From: Hypomesus transpacificus
Taxonomy: Eukaryota > Chordata > Actinopteri > Osmeriformes > Osmeridae
Assembly (NCBI RefSeq): GCF_021917145.1
Contig: NC_061073.1
Coordinates: 15,911,340-15,975,339 of the forward strand
DNA length: 64,000 nucleotides
Reading direction: 5' to 3'
Position 1 is the stretch's first letter. The number at the start of each line of letters is the position of its first letter. Positions 25,301 to 37,300 of this stretch are shown here, one piece after another. The position numbers and the translations under genes were made by a program. The notes under the pieces were generated by a model that made no database searches, had not been told where the DNA came from, and was given only the letters and a program-made list of their open reading frames with translations.

Positions 25301-28300
25301 AAAATAAAATGTGTGTGTGTGTGTGTTTTTGGGGGGTACCTGCTCTTAAGAAGATCACAAATGGAATCAGGTTTGCATGGCTTTGGCGAAGGATGAACCG
25401 GTGAGTCGGTGGGTGGGAACAAGGGTGGCACGAAACAGTCAGGCTGGGACAGGTCTTTGGCAGGCCAGTAATCTGCCATAACCGCACAGCTATTCACCAG
25501 CTGGCCTCCTGGCAGCATGCAGTCATCATGCTGATTGTTGTTGCATGTCCCTGATAGGATACACAAACACAAATCAAAATACTAATTAGCACACTTTTAA
25601 AAGCAAATTGTATTTAGTGACAATGTAGAAGGGGATTGAAATCTAAATTGTCCACTACTGAAAGGCTTGGTCTGCAGAACAGGCTTTAACACTTACCACA
25701 ATGTCCCTGTGTGTTGTTTCCAAACTTTTTAAATGGAAGTTCAACACTAAAGCCATTGACACCAAATGTAACAACTACTTGTAGACCAGGAATCTCCAAA
25801 ACCATATTAAGTCCAGAGTTCAAAATCTTTATCCCATGACGTGCAAAAGGTAGATCAAGGCCCACGTCGCCAGCAAGAGCCTTGATGAAATGAACAAAAG
25901 AATAAGTAATTTAGCCTTAATAATTGTTGAACAAATGTTAGAATTTTTCAAACCAGTTGGTCAATAAAACTTAGCATAGAACATACTGCACAGTACCTCT
26001 AACTGCACAGCACCAATGAGGTTGTGATTCTTCAGTGTTATGACTTGGTTGTTATAAGACACGATGATTGACCTGGGACAGGACACAACCTCAGTGGGAT
26101 CACAGTAGACGTTGTCAATATAAATTCTTAAGTTGTGATTAGGTCTGATCTCCTCCATGAGGACGTAGGTACAGTTTCCTTGATAACTGTACATCAGCCC
26201 ATCAAATGTTATATAATGAGGGTCTCCCCAACCTTCACACATACCTGCAATAAAAAAGTATTGAACCAACAATTAAGATTGGGCAGTTATTACAAGAAGC
26301 AATAAATAAATAAAATACTATGTATTTTTTGTTCAGAGACTTAGAAGAAGAGAAACTCACAGTCACACACATAGTATTTGCAACAATAGTTCTCATCATA
26401 AACAAGAACTGGATTCATCCCATTGGCACAAGTGATGTTCTCAAGGGGTGGACATTCATATAGAACTATTTCAATGGTATTATTCTCAATGCATCTGGCC
26501 ATTGTACAGTTGCAAATCAAAAATGTTTCGTTTTGCTGACGTTTAGAGGGAGAAAGAATAAGACAATAAATTGCCAGTTTTCACAATATCCTAATAAACC
26601 AAATGTTGATTCACTCCATCAATAGCATGAAAATATCAGCACATTTGAAGCATTTGTGTGGAGTGACTTACCACTTTGTCCCATTCTGGGCAAGTGGGTG
26701 GAGGTGGGGTTGGAACAAAACATGGTCCTGTCGTATTCTTAATCTCACAAATGTTGGAGCATATCATGGTAAGGCATATACCTGACCCCATGTCTTTCTG
26801 GTCAAGTATGGTCTCTCCTAAACACCAAATCAATTGACAGTTAAGTTATCAAGTAATTATCATCCAATTAAAATGACATTCTCTTTTGTTATTCTACAGC
26901 CATTTTTGTATTACCTGGTTTATAGTGCTTCCCATTGAAAGTACAAATGCATTCTGTCGTTAATGTTGTTGGTGATTGAGTTGGAGATGTGGTTGGACTT
27001 TGGGTGGTCACAGTAGTAGTAGTTGTGGGTTTTTCAGTTGTACTATGAGGTGTTGATGGTTTGGGAGTATTCACAGTAGTACTCTTGGTAATTTGTTCAC
27101 CTGTTGATGGAGATGTTTTTGTTGGACCAGTGATAACAGATTCTGTTGTAGTTTGGGCTGTTGTTGGTCCTGAAATTGGAGGTTCAATTGTGGTGGTGGT
27201 TGTTGGTGATGGTGTTGGTTTTTCAGTTGTAGTTGGTGTTGGTGTTGGTTCAGGAGTTGGAGCTGCAGTTGTGGTGGTTGTTGTAGTTGTTGGTGGTGTT
27301 GGTTCAGGAGTTGGAGTTGCAGTTGTGCTGGTGGTTGGTGTTGGTGGTGGTGTTGGTTCAGGAGTTGGAGCTGCAGTTGTGCTGGTGGTTGGTGTTGGTT
27401 CAGGAGTTGGAGCTGCAGTTGTGGTGGTGGTTGTAGTTGGTGGTGGTGTTGGTTCAGGAGTTGGAGCTGCAGTTGTGCTGGTGGTTGGTGTTGGTGTTGG
27501 TTCAGGAGTTGGAGCTGCAGTTGTGGTGGTGGTTGGTGTTGGTTCAGGAGTTGGAACTGCAGTTGTGGTGGTTGTTGTAGTTGGTGGTGGTGTTGGTTCT
27601 GGAGTTGGAGCTGCAGTTGTGCTGGTGGTTGGTGTTGGTGGTGGTGTTGGTTTAGGAGTTGGACCTGCAGTTGTGGTGGTTGTTGTAGTTGGTGGTGGTG
27701 TTGGTTCAGGAGTTGGAGCTGCAGTTGTGCTGGTGGTTGGTGTTGGTGTTGGTTCAGGAGTTGGAGCTGCAGTTGTGCTGGTGGTTGGTGTTGGTGGTGG
27801 TGTTGGTTGAGGAGTTGGAGCTGCAGTTGTGGTGGTTGTTGTAGTTGGTTCAGGAGTTGGAGCTGCAGTTGTTGTGGTGGTTGTAGTTGGGGGTGGTGTT
27901 GGTTCAGGAGTTGGAGCTGCAGTTGTGCTGGTGGTTGGTGTTGGTGGTGGTGTTGGTTCAGGAGTTGGAGCTGCAGTTGTGGTGGTGGTGGTTGTAGTTG
28001 GTGTTGGTGTTGGTTCAGGAGTTGGAGCTGCAGTTGTGCTGGTGGTTGGTGTTGGTGGTGGTGTTGGTTCAGGAGTTGGACCTGCAGTTGTGGTGGTTGT
28101 TGTAGTTGGTGGTGGTGTTGGTTCAGGAGTTGGAGCAGCAGTTGTGCTGGTGGTTGGTGTTGGTTCAGGAGTTGGAGCTGCAGTTGTGGTGGTTGTTGTA
28201 GTTGGTGGTGGTGTTGGTTCAGGAGTTGGAGCTGCAGTTGTGCTGGTGGTTGGTGTTGGTGTTGGTTCAGGAGTTGGAGCTGCAGTTGTGGTGGTGGTTG

Positions 28301-31300
28301 TAGTTGGTGGTGGTGTTGGTTCTGGAGTTGGAGCTGCAGTTGTGCTGGTGGTTGGTGTTGGTGGTGGTGTTGGTTCAGGAGTTGGACCTGCAGTTGTGGT
28401 GGTTGTTGTAGTTGGTGGTGGTGTTGGTTCAGGAGTTGAAGCTGCAGTTGTGCTGGTGGTTGGTGTTGGTGATGGTGTTGGTTCAGGAGTTGGAGCTGCA
28501 GTTGTGGTGGTTGTTGTAGTTGGTGATGGTGTTGGTGCAGGAGTTGGAGCTGCAGTTGTGCTGGTGGTTGGTGTTGGTGTTGGTTCAGGAGTTGGAGCTG
28601 CAGTTGTGGTGGTGGTTGTAGTTGGTGGTGGTGTTGGTTCAGGAGTTGGAGCTGCAGTTGTGCTGGTGGTTGGTGTTGGTGTTGGTTCAGGAGTTGGAGC
28701 TGCAGTTGTGGTGGTTGTTGTAGTTGGTGATGGTGTTGGTTCAGGAGTTGGAGCTGCAGTTGTGCTGGTGGTTGGTGTTGGTGTTGGTTCAGGAGTTGGA
28801 GCTGCAGTTGTGGTGGTGGTTGTAGTTGGTGGTGGTGTTGGTTCAGGAGTTGAAGCTGCAGTTGTGCTGGTGGTTGGTGTTGGTGATGGTGTTGGTTCAG
28901 GAGTTGGAGCTGCAGTTGTGGTGGTTGTTGTAGTTGATGATGGTGTTGGTTCAGGAGTTGGAGCTGCAGTTGTGCTTGTGGTTGGTGTTGGTTCAGGAGT
29001 TGGAGCTGCAGTTGTGGTGGTGGTTGTAGTTGGTGGTGGTGTTGGTTCAGGAGTTGGAGCTGCAGTTGTGCTGGTGGTTGGTGTTGGTGGTGGTGTTGGT
29101 TCAGGAGTTGGAGCTGAAGTTGTGGTGGTGGTTGGTGTTGGTGGTGGTGTTGGTGTGGTACAAATAATGCAACAATAAACACGGAGCTTGTAATTGTAGC
29201 ATTTTCCTGGTCGCTTTGGTTGGTCCTCTTTTTTACAAATAAAACCAATATTTACATCACATGTCACAACTTGCTTGGTATCAACAAGCACTTCTTCAAG
29301 GGGCCTATCAGGGTATCTCGTATCTTTACATTCAATATCCAATGGCTTTTCACAGACAGTCTTTCCACTTTGTGTGATATTTTCATATGTTTCCCAGTCA
29401 CTTTTGCTTGAACTGTCATCCTCGTCATACCATTCTGACCACTCACAAGTAGGAATACATGGTGTAGTAGGTGCAGGAGTTTTCACAGTTGTCGATTTTG
29501 TAGTTTGGGCTGTTGTTGGTTCAGGAGTTGGAGCTGCAGTTGTGGTGGTGGTTGGTGTTGATGGTGGTGTTGGTTCAGGAGTTGGAGCTGCAGTTGTGGT
29601 GGTGGTTGGTGTTGGTGGTGGTGTTGGTTCAGGAGTTGGAGCTGCAGTTGTGCTGGTGGTTAGTGTTGGTGTTGGTTCAGGAGTTGGAGCTGCAGTTGTG
29701 CTGGTGGTTGGTGTTGGTGTTGGTTCTGGAGTTGGAGCTGCAGTTGTGGTGGTTGTTGTAGTTGGTGGTGGTGTTGGTTCAGGAGTTGGAATTGCAGTTG
29801 TGGTGGTTGTTGTAGTTGGTGGTGGTGTTGGTTCAGGAGTTGGAGGTTCAGTTGTGCTGGTGGTTGGTGTTGGTGGTGGTGTTGGTTCAGGAGTTGGAGG
29901 TTCAGTTGTGCTGGTTGTTGTAGTTGGTGGTGGTGTTGGTTCAGGAGTTGGAGCTGCAGTTGTGGTGGTGGTTGGTGTTGATGGTGGTGTTGGTTCAGGA
30001 GTTGGAGCTGCAGTTGTGGTGGTGGTTGGTGTTGGTGGTGGTGTTGGTTCAGGAGTTGGAGCTGCAGTTGTGCTGGTGGTTAGTGTTGGTGTTGGTTCAG
30101 GAGTTGGAGCTGCAGTTGTGCTGGTGGTTGGTGTTGGTGTTGGTTCTGGAGTTGGAGCTGCAGTTGTGGTGGTTGTTGTAGTTGGTGGTGGTGTTGGTTC
30201 AGGAGTTGGAATTGCAGTTGTGGTGGTTGTTGTAGTTGGTGGTGGTGTTGGTTCAGGAGTTGGAGCTGCAGTTGTGCTGGTGGTTGGTGATGGTGTTGGT
30301 TCAGGAGTTGGAGCTGCAGTTGTGCTGGTGGTTGGTGTTGGTGTTGGTTCAGGAGTTGGAGCTGCAGTTGTGCTGGTGGTTGGTGTTGGTGGTGGTGTTG
30401 GTTCAGGAGTTGGAGCTGCAGTTGTGGTGGTTTTTGTAGTTGGTGATGGTGTTGGTTCAGGAGTTGGAGCTGCAGTTGTGGTGCTGGTTGGTGGTGGTGT
30501 TGGTTTAGGAGTTGGAGCTACAGTTGTGGTGGTTGTTGTAGTTGGTGATGGTGTTGGTTCAGGAGTTGGAGCTGCAGTTGTGCTGGTGGTTGGTGTTGGT
30601 GTTGGTTCAGGAGTTGGAGCTGCAGTTGTGGTGGTGGTTGTAGTTGGTGGTGGTGTTGGTTCAGGAGTTGAAGCTGCAGTTGTGCTGGTGGTTGGTGTTG
30701 GTGTTGGTTCAGGAGTTGGAGCTGCAGTTGTGGTGGTTGTTGTAGTTGGTGATGGTGTTGGTTCAGGAGTTGGAGCTGCAGTTGTGCTGGTGGTTGGTGT
30801 TGGTGTTGGTTCAGGAGTTGGAGCTGCAGTTGTGGTGGTGGTTGTAGTTGGTGGTGGTGTTGGTTCAGGAGTTGGAGCTGCAGTTGTGCTGGTGGTTGGT
30901 GTTGGTGGTGGTGTTGGTTCAGGAGTTGGAGCTGCAGTTGTGGTGGTGGTTGGTGTTGGTGGTGGTGTTGGTGTGGTACAAATAATGCAACAATAAACAC
31001 GGAGCTTGTAATTGTAGCATTTTCCTGGTCGCTTTGGTTGGTCCTCTTTTTTACAAATAAAACCAATATTTACATCACATGTCACAACTTGCTTGGTATC
31101 AACAAGCACTTCTTCAAGGGGCCTATCAGGGTATCTCGTATCTTTACATTCAATATCCAATGGCTTTTCACAGACAGTCTTTCCACTTTGTGTGATATTT
31201 TCATATGTTTCCCAGTCACTTTTGCTTGAACTGTCATCCTCGTCATACCATTCTGACCACTCACAAGTAGGAATACATGGTGTAGTAGGTGCAGGAGTTT

Positions 31301-34300
31301 TCACAGTTGTCGATTTTGTAGTTTGGGCTGTTGTTGGTTCAGGAGTTGGAGGTTCAGTTGTGGTGGTGGTGGTTGGTGTTGGTGTTGATTCAGGAGTTGG
31401 AGCTGCAGTTGTGGTGGTTGTTGTAGTTGGTGGCGGTGTTGGTTCAGGAGTTGGAGCTGCAGTTGTGCTGGTGGTTGGTGGTGGTGTTGGTTCAGGAGTT
31501 GGAGCTGCAGTTGTGCTGGTGGTTGGTGATGGTGTTGGTTCTGGAGTTGGAGCTGCAGTTGTAGTGGTGGTTGTAGTTGTTGGTGGTGTTGGTTTAGGAG
31601 TTGGAGCTGCAGTTGTGGTGGTGGTTGGTGTTGCTGTTGGTTCAGGAGTTGGAGCTGCAGTTGTGGTGGCTGTTGGTGTTGGTTGTGGTGTGGTGGTCTG
31701 TACAGTGGTGGTTGTCGTGGGTTTTTCCGTTGTAGTAAGTGATGTCACAGATTGGGTAGTTGTCGATGGTGACAAAGTTGATGGGGGTGTTGGTGGTGGG
31801 GTTGGTGTTGTAAAGCAAGTTTCATTGCTATGGATTGCGGTTGCGTTAATGCAAATGGAATAGTAGCACATTCCCAGGTTATCAGTCACATTATAAATAA
31901 CTTCGTGATCCTCATACACAGTTCCATTGTATATGCAGACGTCACACTTTTCAACACATGTCTGGTTCTTTTCATCAAATATGGGTTTATCCTCTGGGCA
32001 CACTGGGTAACAGCCTATGTAGAAGTCAAATAACATTATTAGAATTTTGGCTTTTGATCATTTGGTCCTTTAACTATTTAAAATAAAAAATACTATACAG
32101 TTGTAAGAGCAACAAGATTAATTACCTTCCAGGTTTGGAATTGGGTTGCTGCATATGCCTTGTGGATTCAAGCAGGTCTTGTAGCAAGGTGTGTGACATG
32201 GGCTATAATGCCATTTGCACTCATTGGGCTCATTGTAGTAGTCACAAAACACAGCTGTATTGTAAAATGAAGGCCAATTTACCATGCAATCAAATACGAT
32301 ATCATCCATAAGCAATCAAACATCTATTTAATAAATAAATAAAAATCTCTATTTCATAATGTAGATCTGCATGATTATAACTATGTATAAATACATATTA
32401 TGCACAGAAATGTCAGCATTAAACAATTAATATATTTGAATTATTTTATATTTAACAAGCAGTAGAATGAGAAAAAAATGTATCATAGTACATGATGATA
32501 ATAAAATAGATATGAAGAATAATATGGGGAAATGGGTATCTACAAAGTTAAACTGAATAAAAAGTAATGAGCTATGGATAAACGTAATGTTCCATACTTT
32601 GGGGCTTGATGTGAAATTCATTTATTAGTGTTTTGTCCAAATCACTGGCTTATTTCAGAAACTATTGAAACAATACAAGAAATCTGTACTTACGACAGAT
32701 CTCAGGCGTTCTCCAGTTAACACACACTCCAGCTTCGTTGCAAGCTTGAGCATAAGCCGCTACTGCAGTGCATAAACACTCACAGTCTCCCCCAGAATCA
32801 CAGGCACATGAATCTTTCACACAGTTCTCATAAAATTGTGTAGGATCCACCTAAAAAGTATGTGCAAAACATGAATGTTTTAATGAGTACAATTTCTTTA
32901 AAATAATTATTTCAAATCATTTATTTAATTTACATTAGATGATAATGTGTGTGAGAATGTGATCGTTTTTTTTTACCTTTTTGTGGCAATCTTGGAAAGT
33001 AATTCCTTTTATAATGCTGCACTGCATTTTGGCCCAGTTATGACGATTGGGTCTGTCAACACACGATTCTGTGTTTGCTTCTGCATCTGGACAATAGTAT
33101 GATGTTTGCCAGCTGTTTGCAAACTCCAGAACACTGCTAACAGTTATCTGGCTTTGTGTGGTGAAGTCATTCTGGGCATCCCCATTGTAATCCCCACATA
33201 GGCCGCAGACTTCTCCCTATACAGCCACACATATATTTCATTGTAAGTGCTGAGATACACAGATATGTTGGAATTGGAAGTAAATCTGCTAAGGCATTTT
33301 TCTGTTTACAATGAGAGGTGTGTAAAATCCTTTCTGTAGTTTTTGAGATCAAATTCAGGCATCTGCCCATATGATGTCAGTCTGTTGTAAACTAGTATCT
33401 ATTTCTGAGTAAGTGGATTTAATCTTCCTTTCATATTCTTCCATAATAATACAGAGGGGGGATACAGTTAGACAGATTAGGTAAATCCAGTAGTGATAAC
33501 ACAAGATCATATGTTCACAGTATAATAACAACAGTCAAAAACATTCAGCACAATTGTAGCTGCAGTGCGAGATCCAACTTACCATATGATGTGGTTCAAG
33601 GATAATGCGGACTGTGGTTTTGCGATCCCACAATATAGACAGTCCTATAGCAGACTCTACGACCAGGTACAATCCAACGTTCCTCACATTGTATTTGATT
33701 TGAACACCTTCATCTGTTTCCGTTACTTCATATGATCCATGTGACAGTTTTAACTCTGTTCTCTGTCAGGACAAATAGGTTATCACAGTGTATTCTAACA
33801 TTCTTATGACAACAATTTCACATTTAATTGTGATTTGTCTTTGAACAAGCTGTTTTGCTAATTGTAGTGATATTTCAGTTCTATTCTCACTCACCCCCAG
33901 CTTAATCCTGACAGATTTGGAGCACGTTGTGCCAGTACTTCCACATGGTATGTTCTCTGTAATCACTCCAAAGTCCTGGACTGTCCCTTCCCCACATTTA
34001 TTCTTGAACACAGATGACAATGTTAACACAGTTTATTGATGATCAGTTAGTAGATCAAGAGGTAAAATAGTTGCTCAGAAAATAGCAAAACTATTTCTAA
34101 AACATTTCTTTCATTCCATATGGTTCTGGTTTCAAAATGCATTCACCTGGAGAGCCACATAGCCACATTCACCACTAAACCCATACGTTCGCTGGTCAAA
34201 GGTGCTGTAATGACCACTGCCGAAAATTGTACAGGTTCCAGAGCACTTCTTATCTGTGCACTCCCAATGTCCCCGCTTGCAGGTGCTAGATGAGAACATA

Positions 34301-37300
34301 ATTCAAATACATTCAGAACATGTGTACAGTATATAATTAATACATCAGTTATATCATCATGACATGAGCTTACCATGTGTTGCACTGGACTGGGATACGT
34401 TGTCCCGAAGCATAGTACAACCCATCATGGAGGCATGGACAGTCATGTTCTTTCACACAGTTACCTCTGTTATCATCAACAAGGCCACTAGGACACTGAC
34501 AACCGGATTGACACTCTGAGGTGTACTGGTAAAAAAACGAAATAAGCCAACTAATTAAAAAGGGAAGAACCTGAAAGAGGAAAAGCATGTACTAGGAAGA
34601 TCATCGGCCATCAACTCACACAGTCGTCACTGTCCAGATTTCTACAGTTTTTAGCACATTGTACTCCAATCTCCCCTGAACCAGCGGTAGAGCAGTTGAA
34701 GAACACTTTTGTGGATGGGCAGGCTGTAACAGAGGGCATAGCTATGTTTCATACACAGAGAGAGACCAGATTATTTATGTTCTGTACCAAAAAGGTTGTG
34801 AGGCATTGTTGTGACTTGAGGCAACTTACTCTCTGAGTGGAGATGAACTTTCCAAGAACGACAGTGAAGTTTGCCATTGGTGCAGATACTTGAAAAAGAA
34901 AACAATACAAACTTGACAATTAATTATTAACTGTAAAAAAAAAAAAATGTCTCTGCATAGCATACTGCACAAGTAAAGGATCATGGACAAGGTGTTACAT
35001 GTTCACCAGGAATACTTTCCCTTTTTATCGGTTTGCAGCAGTCACTCACCAATGCTCGTCTCTGATGTTGATGGACTTCCCTGGTTTGACGTGGACACCG
35101 TCATTGTAGCAAGGACACTTATCCACGGGCACACAGACACCTTTATCATCCAGGTAGAGACCCTGAGGGCAGGAGCAGCCATCCACAGGCTGAAAGTCCA
35201 AGGTGCAGCCCTGTCGCTCTGAACTCAGTGATCTGCAGGTCAGCTGGCATCTCTGCAGCTGGTAGGAGAAGGTCTGAGATATTGGGCAGCTCCTTGTGTA
35301 CTTGTCTGTCCACAACAACAAAAAAGTATTTTAAGCATGAAGGTTAGCATTGCAGAATTGTATGTTGGAGATGTCTTGATTGTTTTCATTCTAAAAGGCA
35401 TCGTGATGAGATCCTTACCACACACGTTTTCTCTCCAGCCTGTCAAGACCACTCCTTTGGTTGCACAGGCTCGGGCATAAGAGGAGAACACCGCACACAG
35501 GCAGTCCTCACTCTTTTCACAGTTACAGCTGGAGTATGTGCAGCGCTGCAGAGAGGACCAATTATAAAGCTGCAATCATCCAAGCCAGACCGGACTCAGC
35601 AAATCAGAGCTATTATATACTGTATCTACCTTGAAGTACATTTCAGGATCAACTGAGGTGTGACACTTGGCAAAAGTGCTTTCTGGATTTTTTAGCAGTG
35701 AGCACCAGTGTTCAGCATACTTCTCTGAGGAAACAACAATAATGATGTTGAATTAAAAAATGGCTTCTATAGTACATACGCATACTTACGCTAAACAGTA
35801 TTTGCATTCAATGCGGTGATATGAGCAGGATTTTTAAAGCTGTCGTTAACATAATATAACATAAAATACAATACAATGCAGCATTGATATGATATAACTT
35901 GAAAGTTTGGCTATGTGACCAGTAAAAGGCCAGGTATGATCAAAACGTACCATTCTCCACACTAAGTGCACATGGGTCATCCAGCCTCTCCACCCGGTCT
36001 GGGCAGCTGGGATTGCTCTTCCAGGAGCTCCCGAAGGAAGATGCTGTACCCTCCACAATCCCCTGAGGGCTCTTCATGTCGTCACCCAGAACCATGTTGT
36101 AGTTCCCACATAAACCTACACCAAACAAAAGGCATGGCCATCTTTATAACATCAATAAGCGTTGTTATACTGTAAACCTTAAATCACATGACACAAATTT
36201 GCACAGATAATCAGTGGGATAAAAAGTGATTAACTATATTACCTCTGGTCTTCATCTTATGCATCTGGTCCAGTGTCACATAAACTTGCATTATGGGGAC
36301 AAGCTGGATTTGTAATTGCAACCCAAAGCTGGTTTGGAGAATGATGTGGAAAGATGAAGGCTGGAATATGTTGATGTCAGCTGTGAGGAAGGGGGGAAAG
36401 AGTTAACCGCTTCTCAAGCAATCTTAAATTATTCAATCACAAAAGCAAACGTTCATTTCCATAAAGAAAGGGAAGTGTTTTCGTGTATCTTAAACACATT
36501 TGATACATTCAACTTGTATAATATTGTCCAACCTGTGCTGTAGGGCAAATTAATCTCTGCATTGTGCTTTACTTTTCCGTTAGCTGTAAACACCAAGGCC
36601 TGAAGGACACAACAACATCTTTGAGAAAATACACACATCAGAAAATAAATACACAGGTGTGTGTCTTAGTTAAGGTCAAATATATTTCTCCTTGAAGGAT
36701 ACTTACATTATTTCTGTCATTGTTCAGAAGGACCACCACTGTCTTTAGACAAGTATCAAGCTCGTTGCTCACACAGGGAGCCAGCTGGACCAGAATGGTA
36801 AACTTGGGAACCACACTCTCCTAACAAAACAGTGACATGACACAGGAAATAAGTGAAATGCCTATGCATTCATTGAGATTTTTTGTGACTTAAAAGTCAT
36901 ATCTATCGTTCACTTGTTATAATGTACCTTGTTCTCAACTTTAGCCAGAGTGTAGTAGCAGTCTCCGTGGAAGATAAAGCCTTTGCCATCAAAGGTGGTC
37001 ACATGTGACCCCTCCTCAATTGCACATGTTGCAGGACTCGGAAGGCTTTTACAAGACCACTTGCCATGGTGACAGACACTGACAGAGAAATACATTGACG
37101 TAATTAACAGGATATGACACAATACAAGTGGTCCTTAGTCACTCATTCTTTACCACACATGTTAACCTGAGAAAACAAGGTTTGTAAATGTACCATTCCT
37201 CCTTGTCCTGTTTGTAAACCTCCCCACTGTTGTAGACCTTGTCATGCTTGCACTGACACTGGTCTTGTGTGATGCAGCCTCTCTTTGAGATATTATCAAA

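Larger units (their letters stand above)
22408..26534 (-). other. mucin B D4 and VWC region exons
   Basis: Includes [15 protein letters not shown] (exon about 26244-25998), a C8 exon at 24951-24776 ([17 protein letters not shown]), TIL exons and VWC exons such as [17 protein letters not shown] near 23570. The hAT-type MITE at 25029-25258 sits in an intron here. The exon order parallels mucin A. Confidence 0.85.

Noticed and set aside
27071..29248. 725-codon minus-strand Gln/Leu/His-rich frame
   Set aside because: A shifted frame of the mucin B array; the true frame contains the CysD modules and the cysteine-rich ends.
27061..31863. Long plus-strand open frames rich in Val/Gly through the mucin B repeats
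   Set aside because: They are antisense reads of the Pro/Thr repeat; no start, splice or family support.
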